From Limnomonas spitsbergensis (taxonomy: Eukaryota; Chlorophyta; Chlorophyceae; Chlamydomonadales): 64,000 bases of DNA. Both the position numbers and the translations under genes were made by a program. The notes under the pieces were generated by a model that saw only the letters and a list, made by a program, of their open reading frames with translations, ran no database searches and was not told where the DNA came from. Positions 25,834 to 36,533 of this stretch are shown piece by piece. The stretch lies in the NCBI GenBank assembly GCA_037349105.1, contig JAYJMM010000105.1, forward strand, positions 3,720,001-3,784,000, read 5' to 3'. Each line of letters begins with the position of its first letter. Position 1 is the first letter of the stretch.

Positions 25834-26688
25834 TCAACAACGGACATAAAACGGTATGATTTCAATCATCAGCGCCAGCCAGAAGCACCCGCTTACTTGC
25901 TTACTTGCGCGTTCACACACGGACAACGAATCGCTCATCATGCGTGAGGTCGGCTTGGACAGGCTGTCGGTCAATGCCTTGCGCATTTTGGCAGAGATCT
26001 GGTCGTTCACGACGTTCTTGCACACGATGTATATCGGATCCTCCTCTTCATCGGCGCGACGTCCGATGGTCGTGGTGCCGTTCGGCTTGTTGCACATTTC
26101 TTTTATGGTATCGAGTAACATTAGCGTGAAGTCCACGTAGACTCTCTACATGGCGTCTTTTGCGTCTGCATATGCGTCCGGATCTGCCCCATGAGCTGAA
26201 TACCTCGCCCCACGAATATGGGCGGACCTCGTTCGCAATTCAGAGTAGGCCAGCAGCCTTAACGCCAGAGGCGTCGATTCCAACTTGAGAAGAGCGCACA
26301 ACTCGTCGTTGCTGATTGTCTCGTCGTCCCTCACACGGGTAGCCGGGACAATGCAACAAAACGACGATGACACGACGCATGTGCCCCCGAAATAGTGCGC
26401 AATCCCACTCGTTATGCGCATCCTTTCTTCTCTTCGCTCCATCGCGCGATCCACACCGGTGTTGGGAGGCGCGACGTAGAACAAGTCGACTTCGTTCTAA
26501 TCCGGGCCGGTCAACGCCGCGAGAGGAACGCCCCCGGCCGCGAACAAATCGTCGATGAGGATGCCCTTAAGCAGGCCGTAACAAAAGTCGTTCTGAAACT
26601 TGGAGCCGGGATCGGGTATGGACGGGATGTGTCCATGGGTCGCACAATCTGGCAATGTACACGTCATACAAAGAAGCATCCGAACCAT
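25834..26688 (-). pseudogene. Array copy U19, two nonsense codons
   Basis: TAG at codon 64 (26497-26499) and a second stop near 26,146 (private change CTACATGG for CTGCATGG). It is the leftmost of the diverged edge copies. Confidence 0.85.
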
Positions 26689-27215
26689 GCTCCCTCATAC
26701 ACCATTCGTAAATTTAGCTAATCTTGTAACCCAAATACTTCTTCGTTCATATAGCATGCTTGAGGATGATGCCAGTCGGCCGGCACGACGTCCCTCTCAT
26801 GGATGAATCGCAGAAACGGGTCCATGTTTGCTTCGAAGAGCTCGAGCCCGACCGCGTGTCTTGAAAAGGGTTGGCTTACTTGCGCATCGCGCTCTTGGAC
26901 GTGAACGCCCCTCAGTGGGGTGAGGGTGGAGAGACTAAGGGAGGCAGAGTTGGGTCCCCCTCCCTTGACACGCCATTGCTTGTTATCGACAACTATTCCG
27001 TGCATGCACAAAGGCAGGTCCCGTTCCTCCCGCCCCCGTGCACGTGTCGGGCACCATAGGCGGCAGGCACGTGTACCTATGTCACATATTCCGCATCGAG
27101 GCCGACGTGCCCCACGTCGCGGAGAGGCCCAAGCACGGTGGTTCACGTCATGTATGCAATCACCTTGTTTGGCACACCGGGGATTGGTCAGCTGGATTAG
27201 TCACCGATCGCAGAG

Positions 27216-28070
27216 TCAACAACGGACATAAAACGGTATGATTTCAATCATCAGCGCCAGCCAGAAGCACCCGCATACTTGCTTACTTGCGCGTTCACAC
27301 ACGGACAACGAATCGCTCATCATGCGTGAGGTCGGCTTGGACAGGCTGTCGGTCAATGCCTTGCGCATTTTGGCAGAGATCTGGTCGTTCACGACGTTCT
27401 TGCACACGATGTATATCGGAGCCTCCTCTTCATCGGCGCGACGTCCGATGGTCGTGGTGCCGTTCGGCTTGTTGCACATTTCTTTTATGGTATCGAGTAA
27501 CATTAGCGTGAAGTCCACGTAGACTCTCTGCATGGCGTCTTTTGCGTCTGCATATGCGTCCGGATCTGCCCCATGAGCTGTATACCTCGCACCACGAATA
27601 TGGGCGGACCTCGTTCGCAATTCAGAGTAGGCCAGCAGCCTTAACGCCAGAGGCGTCGATTCCGACTTGAGAAGAGCGCACAACTCGTCGTTGCTGATTG
27701 TCTCGTCGTCCCTCACACGGGTAGCCGGGACAATGCAACAAAACGACGATGACACGACGCATGTGCCCCCGAAATAGTGCGCAATCCCACTCGTTATGCG
27801 CATCCTTTCTTCTCTTCGCTCCATCGCGCGATCCACACCGGTGTTGGGAGGCGCGACGTAAAACAAGTCGATGTCGCTATAATCCGAGCCGGTCAGCGCC
27901 GCGAGAGGAACGCCCCCGGCCGCGAACAAATCGTCGATGAGGATGCCCTTAAGCAGGCCGTAACAAAAGTCGTTCTGAAACTTGGAGCCGGGATCGGGCA
28001 TGGACGGGATGTGTCCATGGGTCGCACAATCTGGCAATGTACACGACATACAAAGAAGCATCCGAACCAC
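27216..28070 (-). CDS. Array copy U20: open frame, edge type
   Basis: Codon 64 is Tyr in the edge-specific context GSDYSDIDLF, keeping the D-x-D. The ATG is changed to GTG, so Met4 is the first ATG. Like U19, U21 and U22 it has the edge allele GTAGACTCTC in place of GTAGTCTCTC. Confidence 0.45.
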   Translation of the reverse strand: MVRMLLCMSCTLPDCATHGHIPSMPDPGSKFQNDFCYGLLKGILIDDLFAAGGVPLAALTGSDYSDIDLFYVAPPNTGVDRAMERREERMRITSGIAHYFGGTCVVSSSFCCIVPATRVRDDETISNDELCALLKSESTPLALRLLAYSELRTRSAHIRGARYTAHGADPDAYADAKDAMQRVYVDFTLMLLDTIKEMCNKPNGTTTIGRRADEEEAPIYIVCKNVVNDQISAKMRKALTDSLSKPTSRMMSDSLSVCERASKQVCGCFWLALMIEIIPFYVRC

Positions 28071-28581
28071 GCTCCCTCAGACACCATTCGTAAATTTAGC
28101 TAAATTGTAACCTAAATACTTCTTCCTTCATATAGCATGCTTGAGGATGATGCTAGTCGGCCGGCACGACGTCCCTCTCATGGATGAATCGCAGAAACGG
28201 GTCCATGTTTGCTTCGAAGAGCTCAAGCCCGACCGCGTGTCTTGAAAAGGGTTGGCTTACTTGCGCATTGCGCTCTTGGACGTGAACGCCCCTCAGTGGG
28301 GTGAGGGTGGAGAGACTAAGGGAGGCAGAGTTGGGTCCCCCTCCCTTGACACGCCATTGTTTGTTATCGACAACTATTCCGTGCATGCACAAAGGCAGGT
28401 CCCGTTCCTCCCGCCCCCGTGCACGTGTCGGGCACCATAGGCGGCAGGCACGTGTACCTATGTCACATATTCCGCATCGAGGCCGACGTGCCCCACGTCG
28501 CGGAGAGGCCCAAGCACGGTGGTTCACGTCATGTATGCAATCACCTTGTTTGGCACACCGGGGATTGGTCAGCTGGATTGG

Positions 28582-29451
28582 TCATCGATCGCAGAGGCAA
28601 CAACGGACATAAAACGGTATGATTTCAATCATCAGCGCCAGCCAGAAGCACCCGCTTACTTGCTTACTTGCGCGTTCACACACGGACAACGAATCGCTCA
28701 TCATGCGTGAGGTCGGCTTGGACAGGCTGTCGGTCAATGCCTTGCGCATTTTGGCAGAGATCTGGTCGTTCACGACGTTCTTGCACACGATGTATATCGG
28801 AGCCTCCTCTTCATCGGCGCGACGTCCGATGGTCGTGGTGCCGTTCGGCTTGTTGCACATTTCTTTTATGGTATCGAGTAACATTAGCGTGAAGTCCACG
28901 TAGACTCTCTGCATGGCGTCTTTTGCGTCTGCATATGCGCCCGGATCTGCCCCATGAGCTGAATACCTCGCCCCACGAATATGGGCGGACCTCGTTCGCA
29001 ATTCAGAGTAGGCCAGCAGCCTTAACGCCAGAGGCGTCGATTCCGACTTGAGAAGAGCGCACAACTCGTCGTTGCTGATTGTCTCGTCGTCCCTCACACG
29101 GGTAGCCGGGACAATGCAACAAAACGACGATGACACGACGCATGTGCCCCCGAAATAGTGCGCAATCCCACTCGTTATGCGCATCCTTTCTTCACTTCGC
29201 TCCATCGCGCGATCTACACCGGTGCTGGGAGGCGCGACGTAGAACAAGTCGATGTCGCTATAATCCGAGCCGGTCAGCGCCGCGAGAGGAACGCCCCCGG
29301 CCGCGAACAAATCGTCGATGAGGATGCCCTTAAGCAGGCCGTAACAAAAGTCGTTCTGAAACTTGGAGCCGGGATCGGGCATGAACGGGATGTGTCAAGG
29401 GGTCGCACAATCTGTCAATGTACACGACATACAAAGAAGCATCCGAACCAC
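28582..29451 (-). CDS. Array copy U21: open frame from internal Met, edge type
   Basis: The usual ATG is GTG, and a TGA interrupts the N-terminal part near 29,395. An open frame of 266 codons starts at the next Met (29,382; MPDPGSKF). The normal stop has changed, extending the C-terminus by a few residues. The D-x-D context SDIDLF is kept. Confidence 0.45.
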
Positions 29452-29981
29452 GCTCCCTCAGACACCATTCGTAAATTTAGCTAAATTGTAACCTAAATAC
29501 TTCTTCCTTCATATAGCATGCTTGAGGATGATGCTAGTCGGCCGGCACGACGTCCCTCTCATGGATGAATCGCAGAAACGGGTCCATGTTTGCTTCGAAG
29601 AGCTCGAGCCCGACCGCGTGTCTTGAAAAGGGTTGGCTTACTTGCGCATCGCGCTCTTGGACGTGAACGCCCCTCAGTCGGCGGGGTGAGGGTGGAGAGA
29701 CTAAGGGAGGCAGAGTTGGGTCCCCCTCCCTTGACACGCCATTGTTTGTTATCGACAACTATTCCGTGCATGCACAAAGGCAGGTCCCGTCCCTCCCGCC
29801 CCCGTGCACGTGTCGGGCACCATAGGCGGCAGGCACGTGTACCTATGTCACATATTCCGCATCGAGGCCGACGTGCCCCACGTCGCGGAGAGGCCCAAGC
29901 ACGGTGGTTCACGTCATGTATGCAATCACCTTGTTTGGCACACCGGGGATTGGTCAGCTGGATTGGTCATCGATCGCAGAG

Positions 29982-30318
29982 TCAACAACGGACATAAAAC
30001 GGTATGATTTCAATCATCAGCGCCAGCCAGAAGCACCCGCTTACTTGCTTACTTGCGCGTTCACACACGGACAACGAATCGCTCATCATGCGTGAGGTCG
30101 GCTTGGACAGGCTGTTGGTCAATGCCTTGCGCATTTTGGCAGAGATCTGGTCGTTCACGACGTTCTTGCACACGATGTATATCGGAGCCTCCTCTTCATC
30201 GGCGCGACGTCCGATGGTCGTGGTGCCGTTCGGCTTGTTGCACATTTCTTTTATGGTATCGAGTAACATTAGCGTGAAGTCCACGTAGACTCTCTGCATG
30301 GCGTCTTTTGCGTCTGCA
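29982..30318 (-). pseudogene. Array copy U22, truncated at inversion point
   Basis: Only the C-terminal third of the frame remains. Sequence follows the standard unit up to CGTCTGCA (30,318), then switches abruptly to the reverse complement of another part of the unit. Confidence 0.9.
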
Positions 30319-30334
30319 GACCCGTTTCTGCGAT

Positions 30335-31294
30335 TCATCCATGAGAGGGACGTCGTGCCGGCCGACTGGCATCATCCTCAAGCATGCTATATGAACGAAG
30401 AAGTATTTGGGTTACAAGACGAGTATGGTTCGGATGCTTCTTTGTATGACGTGTACATTGACAGATTGTGCGACCCCTGGACACATCCCGTCCATGCCCG
30501 ATCCCGGCTCCAAGTTTCAGAACGTCTTTTGTTACGGCCTGCTTAAGGGCATCCTCATTGACGATTTGTTCGCGGCCGGGGGCGTTCCTCTCACGGCGCT
30601 GACCGGCCCGGATTAGAACGACGTCGACTTGTTCTACGTCGCGCCTCCCGGCACCGGTGTGGATCGCGCGATGGAGCGAAGAGAAGAAAGGATGCGCATA
30701 ACGAGTGGGATTGCGCACTATTTCGGGGGCACATGCGTCGTGTCATCGTCGTTTTGTTGCATTGTCCCGGCTACCCGTGTGAGCGACGACGTGACAATCA
30801 GCAACGACGAGTTGTGCGCTCTTCTCAAGTCGGAATCGACGCCTCTGGCGTTAAGGCTGCTGGCCTACTCTGAATTGCGAACGAGGTCCGCCCATATTCG
30901 TGGGGCGAGGTATACAGCTCATGGGGCAGATCCGGACGCATATGCAGACGCAAAAGACGCCATGCACAGAGACTACGTGGACTTCACGCTAATGTTACTC
31001 GATACCATTAAAGAAATGTGCAACAAGCCGAACGGCACCACGACCATCGGACGTCGCGCCGATGAAGAGGAGGCTCCGATGTACATCGTGTGCAAGAACG
31101 ACGTGAACGACCAGATCTCTGCCAAAATGCGCAAGGCATTGACCGACAGCCTGTCCAAGCCGACCAAACGCATGATGAGCGATTCGTTGTCCGTGTGTGA
31201 ACGCGCAAGTAAGCAAGTATGCGGGTGCTTCTGGCTGGCGCTGATGATTGAAATCATACCGTTTTATGTCCGTTGTCGACTCTGCGATCGGTGA
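30335..31294 (+). pseudogene. Inverted array copy I1
   Basis: TAG at codon 64 (30,614-30,616); the C-terminal 221-codon frame runs 30,629-31,294 with a slightly extended end. It lacks 28 bp present in the other copies (TTACAAGAC followed directly by GAGTATGG near 30,415). This fuses in one frame the upstream FLRFIHERD segment and the downstream SDASLYDVYIDRL segment. Confidence 0.85.
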
Positions 31295-31348
31295 CTAATC
31301 CAGCTGACCAATCCCCGGTGTGCCAAACAAGGTGATTGCATACATGAC

Positions 31349-32105
31349 GTGAACCACCGTGCTTGGGCCTCTCCACGACGTGGGGCATGTCGGCCTCGAT
31401 GCGGAATATGGGACATAGGTACACGTGCCTGCCGCCTATGGTGCCCGACACGTGCACAGGGGCGGGAGGGACGGGACCTGCCTTTGTGCATGCACGGAAT
31501 AGTTGTCGATAACAAACAATGGCGTGTCAAGGGAGGGGGACCCAACTCTGCCTCCCTTTGTCTCTCCACCCTCACCCCACTGAGGGGCGTTCACGTCCAA
31601 GAGCGCGATGCGCAAGTAAGCCAACCATTTTCAAGACACGCGGTCGGGCTCGAGCTCTTCGAAGCAAACATGGACCCGTTTCTGCGATTCATCCATGAGA
31701 GGGACGTCGTGCCGGCCGACTAGCATCATCCTCAAGCATGCTATATGAACGAAGAAGTATTTGGGTTACAAGACTAGCTAAATTTACGAATGGTGTATGA
31801 GGGAGCATGGTTCGGATGCTTCTTTGTATGACGTGTACATTGACAGATTGTGCGACCCCTGGACACATCCCGTCCATGCCCGATCCCGTCTCCATGTTCT
31901 AGAACGTCTTTTGTTACGGCCTGCTTAAGGGCATCCTCGGCGACGATTTGTTCGCGGCCGGGGGCGTTCCTCTCGCGGCGCTGACCGGCCCGGATTAGAA
32001 CGACGTCGACTTGTTCTACGTCGCGCATCCCGGCACCGGTGTGGATCGCGCGATGGAGCGAAGAGAAGAAAGCATGCGCATAACAAGTGGGATTCGACAC
32101 TATAA
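31349..32105 (+). pseudogene. Inverted array copy I2, spacer and N-terminal part
   Basis: Contains the spacer, the FLRFIHERD segment (near 31,676) and the start of the coding frame with TAG at codon 64 (31,996-31,998). It is cut near 32,105 and is more diverged than I1. Confidence 0.8.
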
Positions 32106-32414
32106 TAGGAACTTTCGCTTGAGGTATTACCGGGTCCCCCTCCTGTCTCCAGATGTCATGTGTGCACTGCGGTTGAGAACCATGTGTCTGACTTGATGAA
32201 CTCTAGCTTCATGACGTACGATCGAGTGATCTGTAACGAACATTTGAACTGTACCTGCGTGCTTCCAGTCATTCAATCCAGATCTCTTGACAGACACCAT
32301 ATATATGTTGCACAAACAAGAAGCCAAGCCAGGCTTCATTTGAACAACAGACCCAGCACCAACTCATGCCTTCTAGTTTCCTCTAGACAAGCAACATGAT
32401 TACAACCGCTACGC
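32106..32414. other. Junction segment without recognised gene
   Basis: Sequence between the last array homology and the first retroelement frame. No LTR resembling the 3' LTR is present, so the retroelement has lost its 5' LTR and most of gag. I recognise no coding here; it may be leftover 5' internal sequence. Confidence 0.5.
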
Positions 32415-34031
32415 ATGCACTTTTTTCAAGTCCAGAAGTACGAGTCCAGTTCGGCGCTTGGTACCGCTATGAATAAGAGTATGAAATCCTCCCCAGTGCT
32501 TGCCTTTGTAATCCCAGCTGATACAAGAGAATCAGCACAGTGTCGAGTTCTAGCCAAGATACAAGTCGACGATCGAGTCCAGAACTACCATACCAGTCTA
32601 GACAAGGATGTACAACCAGATGGCGGTTACCAGGAAGGTGCTGACCAGCCCCTAGCAGCAACCTATCACGGCCAAGCACGTGGCAAAAACCTTAAGTGTC
32701 TATTTGATTCGGGTGCATCTTCATGCTTCATGGGTGCTAAACTTTCCAAGGAACTCGGACTCCAGATTCATTCAAATAAATATCGAGCAGTGGCCACTGC
32801 GACTGGTTGCGACTGTATTGTCCTAGGTTCTGCGAGTCTCACTATTATGTTCGGCTTGACTAATTTTGAAGCTACAATACACATCCTCCCAGCGTTTCTC
32901 GATACCATTGATGTAATCATTGGCGAAGACTTCATGGAAACACACTCTTGTAATTTGCAGTACAGCCCAGACCAGTCTAGTCTCATGACCATCGCAGACG
33001 GGATCGTTCATGAGATCTTGAAAACGTGTGATTTACATGGCACAGGTGTATTTGTTGAAGCGTACCATGTGAAGACCATCCCAAGTAATCCAGCAGTCCC
33101 GACACAAGACAGTAACGCTGGGCAGTGTGACGCTGAAGACGAATCCCAACCATGCCGTATACGTACGAAGACCGATCAAATCCCAGCTGGCCTCGCTGCC
33201 AAGTATCTCAAGTCTGGTCGCCACCGAGCCTTTATAGCTATACTGACACCACATGCTAGCGACCCAGACGAGGAGTTACAACCAGTACCAAACCCAGAAG
33301 GAGATCCAGACATAAAAACCAGTCGAGAAAAAGTAGCCAACATGGACCATGTGCACCCAGATATGTGTACCTCGATCACTAACCTGATCGACGAATATGC
33401 CGATATCTTCTCAGAGACACCCAGGGCTGGCGGAGCCAAAGTCCCGCTTCTAGAGCACACGATCGATCTGGTCGCTGGCGCTAAACCACCTTTTCGCAGG
33501 AACTTTCGTCTCTCTCCAGCCGAGTCCGTGGAACTCAAGAAACAGGTTGCCGAGCTACTTGATAAGGGAATCATCACCCCTGTCAACTCTTCTTATGGAG
33601 CTCCAGTCTTGTTCATCAAGAAACCGAATGGAGGACTTAGGTTCTGCCTTGATTACCGAGCCTTGAATGAACTGACGGTCAAACTGCGCTACCCACTACC
33701 AAGGATCGATGATCTTCTAGATGCAGCTCGAGGAGCCTCATGTTTCTCTTGTCTGGACATGGCAGGTGGCTTTCACCAACTGCTCATTTCTGAGGAAGAC
33801 CAGCCCAGGACAGCTTTTGCCACACCCTTCGGCCATTATGCATGGCGGTGCCTGCCAATGGGTCTTTCGAACGCACCCGGTCAATACCAGAGCACGGTGA
33901 ATAAAATCTTTGCTAATCTAGCATTTGTCCTCATTTACATTGATGACATCTTGATACTGTCCAAGACACCCGAGCAGCACATGCAGCACTTACGACAGGT
34001 GTTTGACAAAATACGAGAATCCGGACTGTAG
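32415..34031 (+). pseudogene. Chromovirus protease-reverse transcriptase segment
   Basis: A 538-codon open frame. Residues 98-102 are DSGAS, the aspartic protease active site. The RT domain occupies roughly residues 350-538, with FCLDYRALN, the palm motif around SCLDMAGGFHQ, LPMGLSNAP, and the catalytic YIDD at 508-511. The frame ends TAG soon after YIDD, before the RT connection, which continues in another frame from ~34,040. The first ~85 residues are not recognised. Confidence 0.9.
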
Positions 34032-35056
34032 GTCAAATTTTTGTAAGTGCAATTTTTTGCAAGCTCAAGTCAAATATCTAGGGCACATTCTTTCGAAAGA
34101 AGGAGTCGCTGCCGATCCAGATAAAATTCGAGCACTTATTACCGAGAGGGAATTCCCGACAAGTGCGACAGGTGCTTGTGTTGCGGTTCCTAGGCCTAGC
34201 CAATTCCTTTCGCAAGTTCATCCCGAACCTCTCCAGGTTGGCAGCACCCTTGTACCAAGAAAACAGTCCAGTTCTCAGGAGGAGCTGACGCTCTGCTGGC
34301 TTTTCAAGCTATCAAGGAAGCATTACTAGCTTCGCCTCCAGTCCTTGCATACCCATATCCAAAACAACCGTACGAACTCGTTTCTGACGCCTCCATCACT
34401 TGATGTGGTGCAGTGCTTATGCAACAAGGCCGACCAGTCGCGTACTTCGCATTATCAAAGCTCTCAAAGGGTGGCGATGCTATCTAGAAGGCGGCAATGG
34501 CCTAAACATTGTAACTGATCACAACCCCTTGACTTTTTTTTCGAAGCAGCCCACCCTGTCACGTACTAGGCAAGCCAGATGGAGCGAATTTCTCTCACGA
34601 TTCGAGTTCACTGTGAAGTACCGTCCAGGTTCTACCAACCCAGCTGATTCCCTTTCCAAGTTGCCACACCAAGGACCTGCCCATGCAGCAATGCTATTTG
34701 CAATCACTGTTAACGAGTCGAGCCCAGATTTCATGCAACGAGTCAAGAAAGAGTCTAGCATTGACCCAGAATTCAAAAATTCCAGTACAACTCGAGAATG
34801 GTCCCTTAGCAATGGCTACTGGTCACATGCAGGCCTAGTCATTATCCCAGCAAAACTTCGACAAGAAGTCATTCGATATCACCATGATACACCCCTTGCA
34901 GGCCATTTCAATAGGAAGACAACACTAGACCACATCAAACGCCAATTATGGTGGCCTTCCATCCAAGCAGATGTACAGCAGCATGTCTCATCATGTACCT
35001 CATGCCAGAGGAACAAGTCTGCAAACAAGAGACCCTTTGGTCTAACCAGCCTCTAG
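34032..35056 (+). pseudogene. Chromovirus RT connection, RNase H and integrase zinc domain
   Basis: Broken over several frames. KYLGHILSKEGV (near 34,071) is the typical RT end; the following LGLANSFRKFIPNL segment is in another frame. The RNase H motif VSDAS (near 34,382) is followed by an in-frame TGA. The open frame 34,400-35,056 contains VTDHNPLTFF (RNase H), then the integrase H2C2 zinc module, with its two His around HHDTPLAGH and two Cys in CTSCQRN. Confidence 0.88.
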
Positions 35057-36139
35057 AAATCCCTGACTCCAGATGGCACACTGTCACCATGGACTTTGTG
35101 TTTGACTTGCCCTAGTCTGCCAGTGGTCATGATGGTATCATGGTCATTGTGGATAAGCTGACCAAGTTTGTCTGCCTAGCTCCAGTCAGCAAATCTAGCA
35201 TATCTGAAGATATTGCTTGAGTTTTCATCTCCCATGTATTCCAGCATCACGGTTTCCCTCGAAACATCAATTTTGACAGAGATGTACGATTCACTTCGTC
35301 ATTCTGGAGGACCACGTGCATACGACTTGGTATGCAGCCCAGATTTTCAACTGCCTTCCACCCCCAGACAGATGGACAAACAGAACGAATGAACCGAGTC
35401 GTAGAATAAGTGCTGAGACATTTCATCGATGGAAACCATGTCAATTGGGAAGAGCTCGCTCCTACCAGTTGTTGCTATGTCCATTTACAATGCCAAAACC
35501 AGTACGACCAGGCACACCCCGTTCTACCTGAACTGTGGTCGCAACCCGTATACCCCTTTGTCAATCGACATTCCAGACAAACAAATTCCAGCTCTTGATT
35601 CAGTCTTCAGTAACCTGGATGACACACTAGCTCAAGTTCAAAAGCTGTTACGAGCTGCCCAGTATCGACAGTCGTCGTACGCTGACACGCGCTTCCGAGC
35701 ACCTCACACTTTTCAAGCAGGTGACCAAGTACTCCTGACGACGAGAAATTCCAAGTTCCAGACCGGAGTTAAGAAACTTCACCCCAAGTATATCGGCCCA
35801 GTTACTATCCTGAGTTTGACTTCTGGTGGCAATGCTGCTAAAGTGCAACTACCCGAGAATTACACCCGAGTACACCCAGTCTTTCACGTGTCACTCTTAC
35901 GACCATGCAAGCCCAGCACCAGTTCAATCCCAGTACATGTCGAGCCTCAAGTCATCGATGGTTTACCATTATACCAAGTCGAGTCGCTCTTGTCGCATCG
36001 CATTCGACGAGTCGGCAAAAAGCGAATCAAGCAAGTCCTAATCAAATGGGTTGGTTACGACGACACTCACAATTCGTGGGAGCCACTCAAGAACCTGACT
36101 CCTGAATTACTCCTTGTCGCTCAAAAACTGTTTGAGTAA
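35057..36139 (+). pseudogene. Chromovirus integrase core and chromodomain
   Basis: The integrase core is interrupted by stops (near 35,113, 35,218 and 35,408), but WHTVTMDFV, the region of the second Asp (near 35,275) and FHPQTDGQTERMNRVVE are recognisable. The last frame (to TAA at 36,139) has the GPV module (HPKYIGPVTIL) and, at ~35,968-36,100, a chromodomain with YQVESLL, KWVGYDDTHNSWEP and the aromatic positions expected for methyl-lysine binding. Chromodomains steer chromovirus integration to heterochromatin, consistent with a position beside a satellite. Confidence 0.88.
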
Positions 36140-36520
36140 CCAGCATCAACCACCAGTTATCAAGGTCCATACCCCTGGCACCCAGTACATCGAGACCTAC
36201 CTCTTGAAACCAGACCAAGCCAGTTTTTTTTTTATTCTCTGAATCTAGTCATGAATTATTTTGAGAAACAATACTGCCCAGCCTGGCAAGCTGCTCAGAC
36301 TTCACTTCTTGTTCGAGTTCAATATAAAACCAGCCTTGAGAATTAATTTTCTATCCAGCCGGACAGTCAAGTACACAAGCAAAATTAGTTTTTCTGAACC
36401 AGTCCAGAGATAACTAGCCAAATTCCAGTTTCCATGATTGAGATTTTATTAATTAAATTCTGCAACATTCCAGGCTCCAGTTCACTGACGTTTACCTTCC
36501 ACCACGCTCGGCACGCAGCT

Positions 36521-36533
36521 AAGGGGGGAGGTA
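36521..36533 (+). promoter_or_regulatory. Polypurine tract of the chromovirus
   Basis: AAGGGGGGAGGTA lies immediately before the TG that opens the LTR, the expected position of the plus-strand primer. Confidence 0.75.

Larger units (their letters stand above)
1..30318 (-). repeat. Macrosatellite of ~1.38-kb units, 23 direct copies
   Basis: Near-identical units repeat head to tail. The landmark GGTATGATTTCAATCATC recurs near 1,069, 2,463, 3,842, 5,222, 6,528, 7,908, 9,288, 10,668, 12,048, 13,428, 14,807, 16,189, 17,568, 18,950, 20,332, 21,714, 23,094, 24,474, 25,854, 27,236, 28,617 and 30,002. Spacing is 1,379-1,385 bp except 1,394 (AT-rich insertion near 2,209) and 1,306 (74-bp deletion near 6,330). 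Each unit has an ~855-bp minus-strand frame and a ~525-bp spacer in which I see no convincing coding. The array starts inside a unit at base 1, so it continues left of the window. Middle copies (U3-U14) are the most alike; copies from ~25,700 to 30,318 share private changes, as expected for the edge of an array homogenised by unequal exchange. Strand is given for the encoded frame. Confidence 0.97.
30319..32105 (+). repeat. Inverted end of the macrosatellite (~1.3 units)
   Basis: From GACCCGTTTCTGCGATTC (30,319) on, the unit is read in the opposite direction: one full unit, then a partial one that fades out around CACTAT at ~32,105. Together with the array to the left this makes a very large foldback with no spacer at its centre. 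Confidence 0.93.

Noticed and set aside
25756..25947. P-loop-like FGTPGIGQL on the plus strand of the spacer
   Set aside because: Lacks the Lys-Ser/Thr of Walker A, is followed by a stop in most copies, and no other NTPase motif is nearby.
1..30318. CRISPR array or rDNA
   Set aside because: Units are 1.38 kb with an internal frame, with no short repeat-spacer alternation and no ribosomal RNA sequence.
30410..30420. The 28-bp segment missing from I1 as a spliced mini-intron
   Set aside because: It has no GT/GC-AG ends and is far shorter than the other introns in the window.
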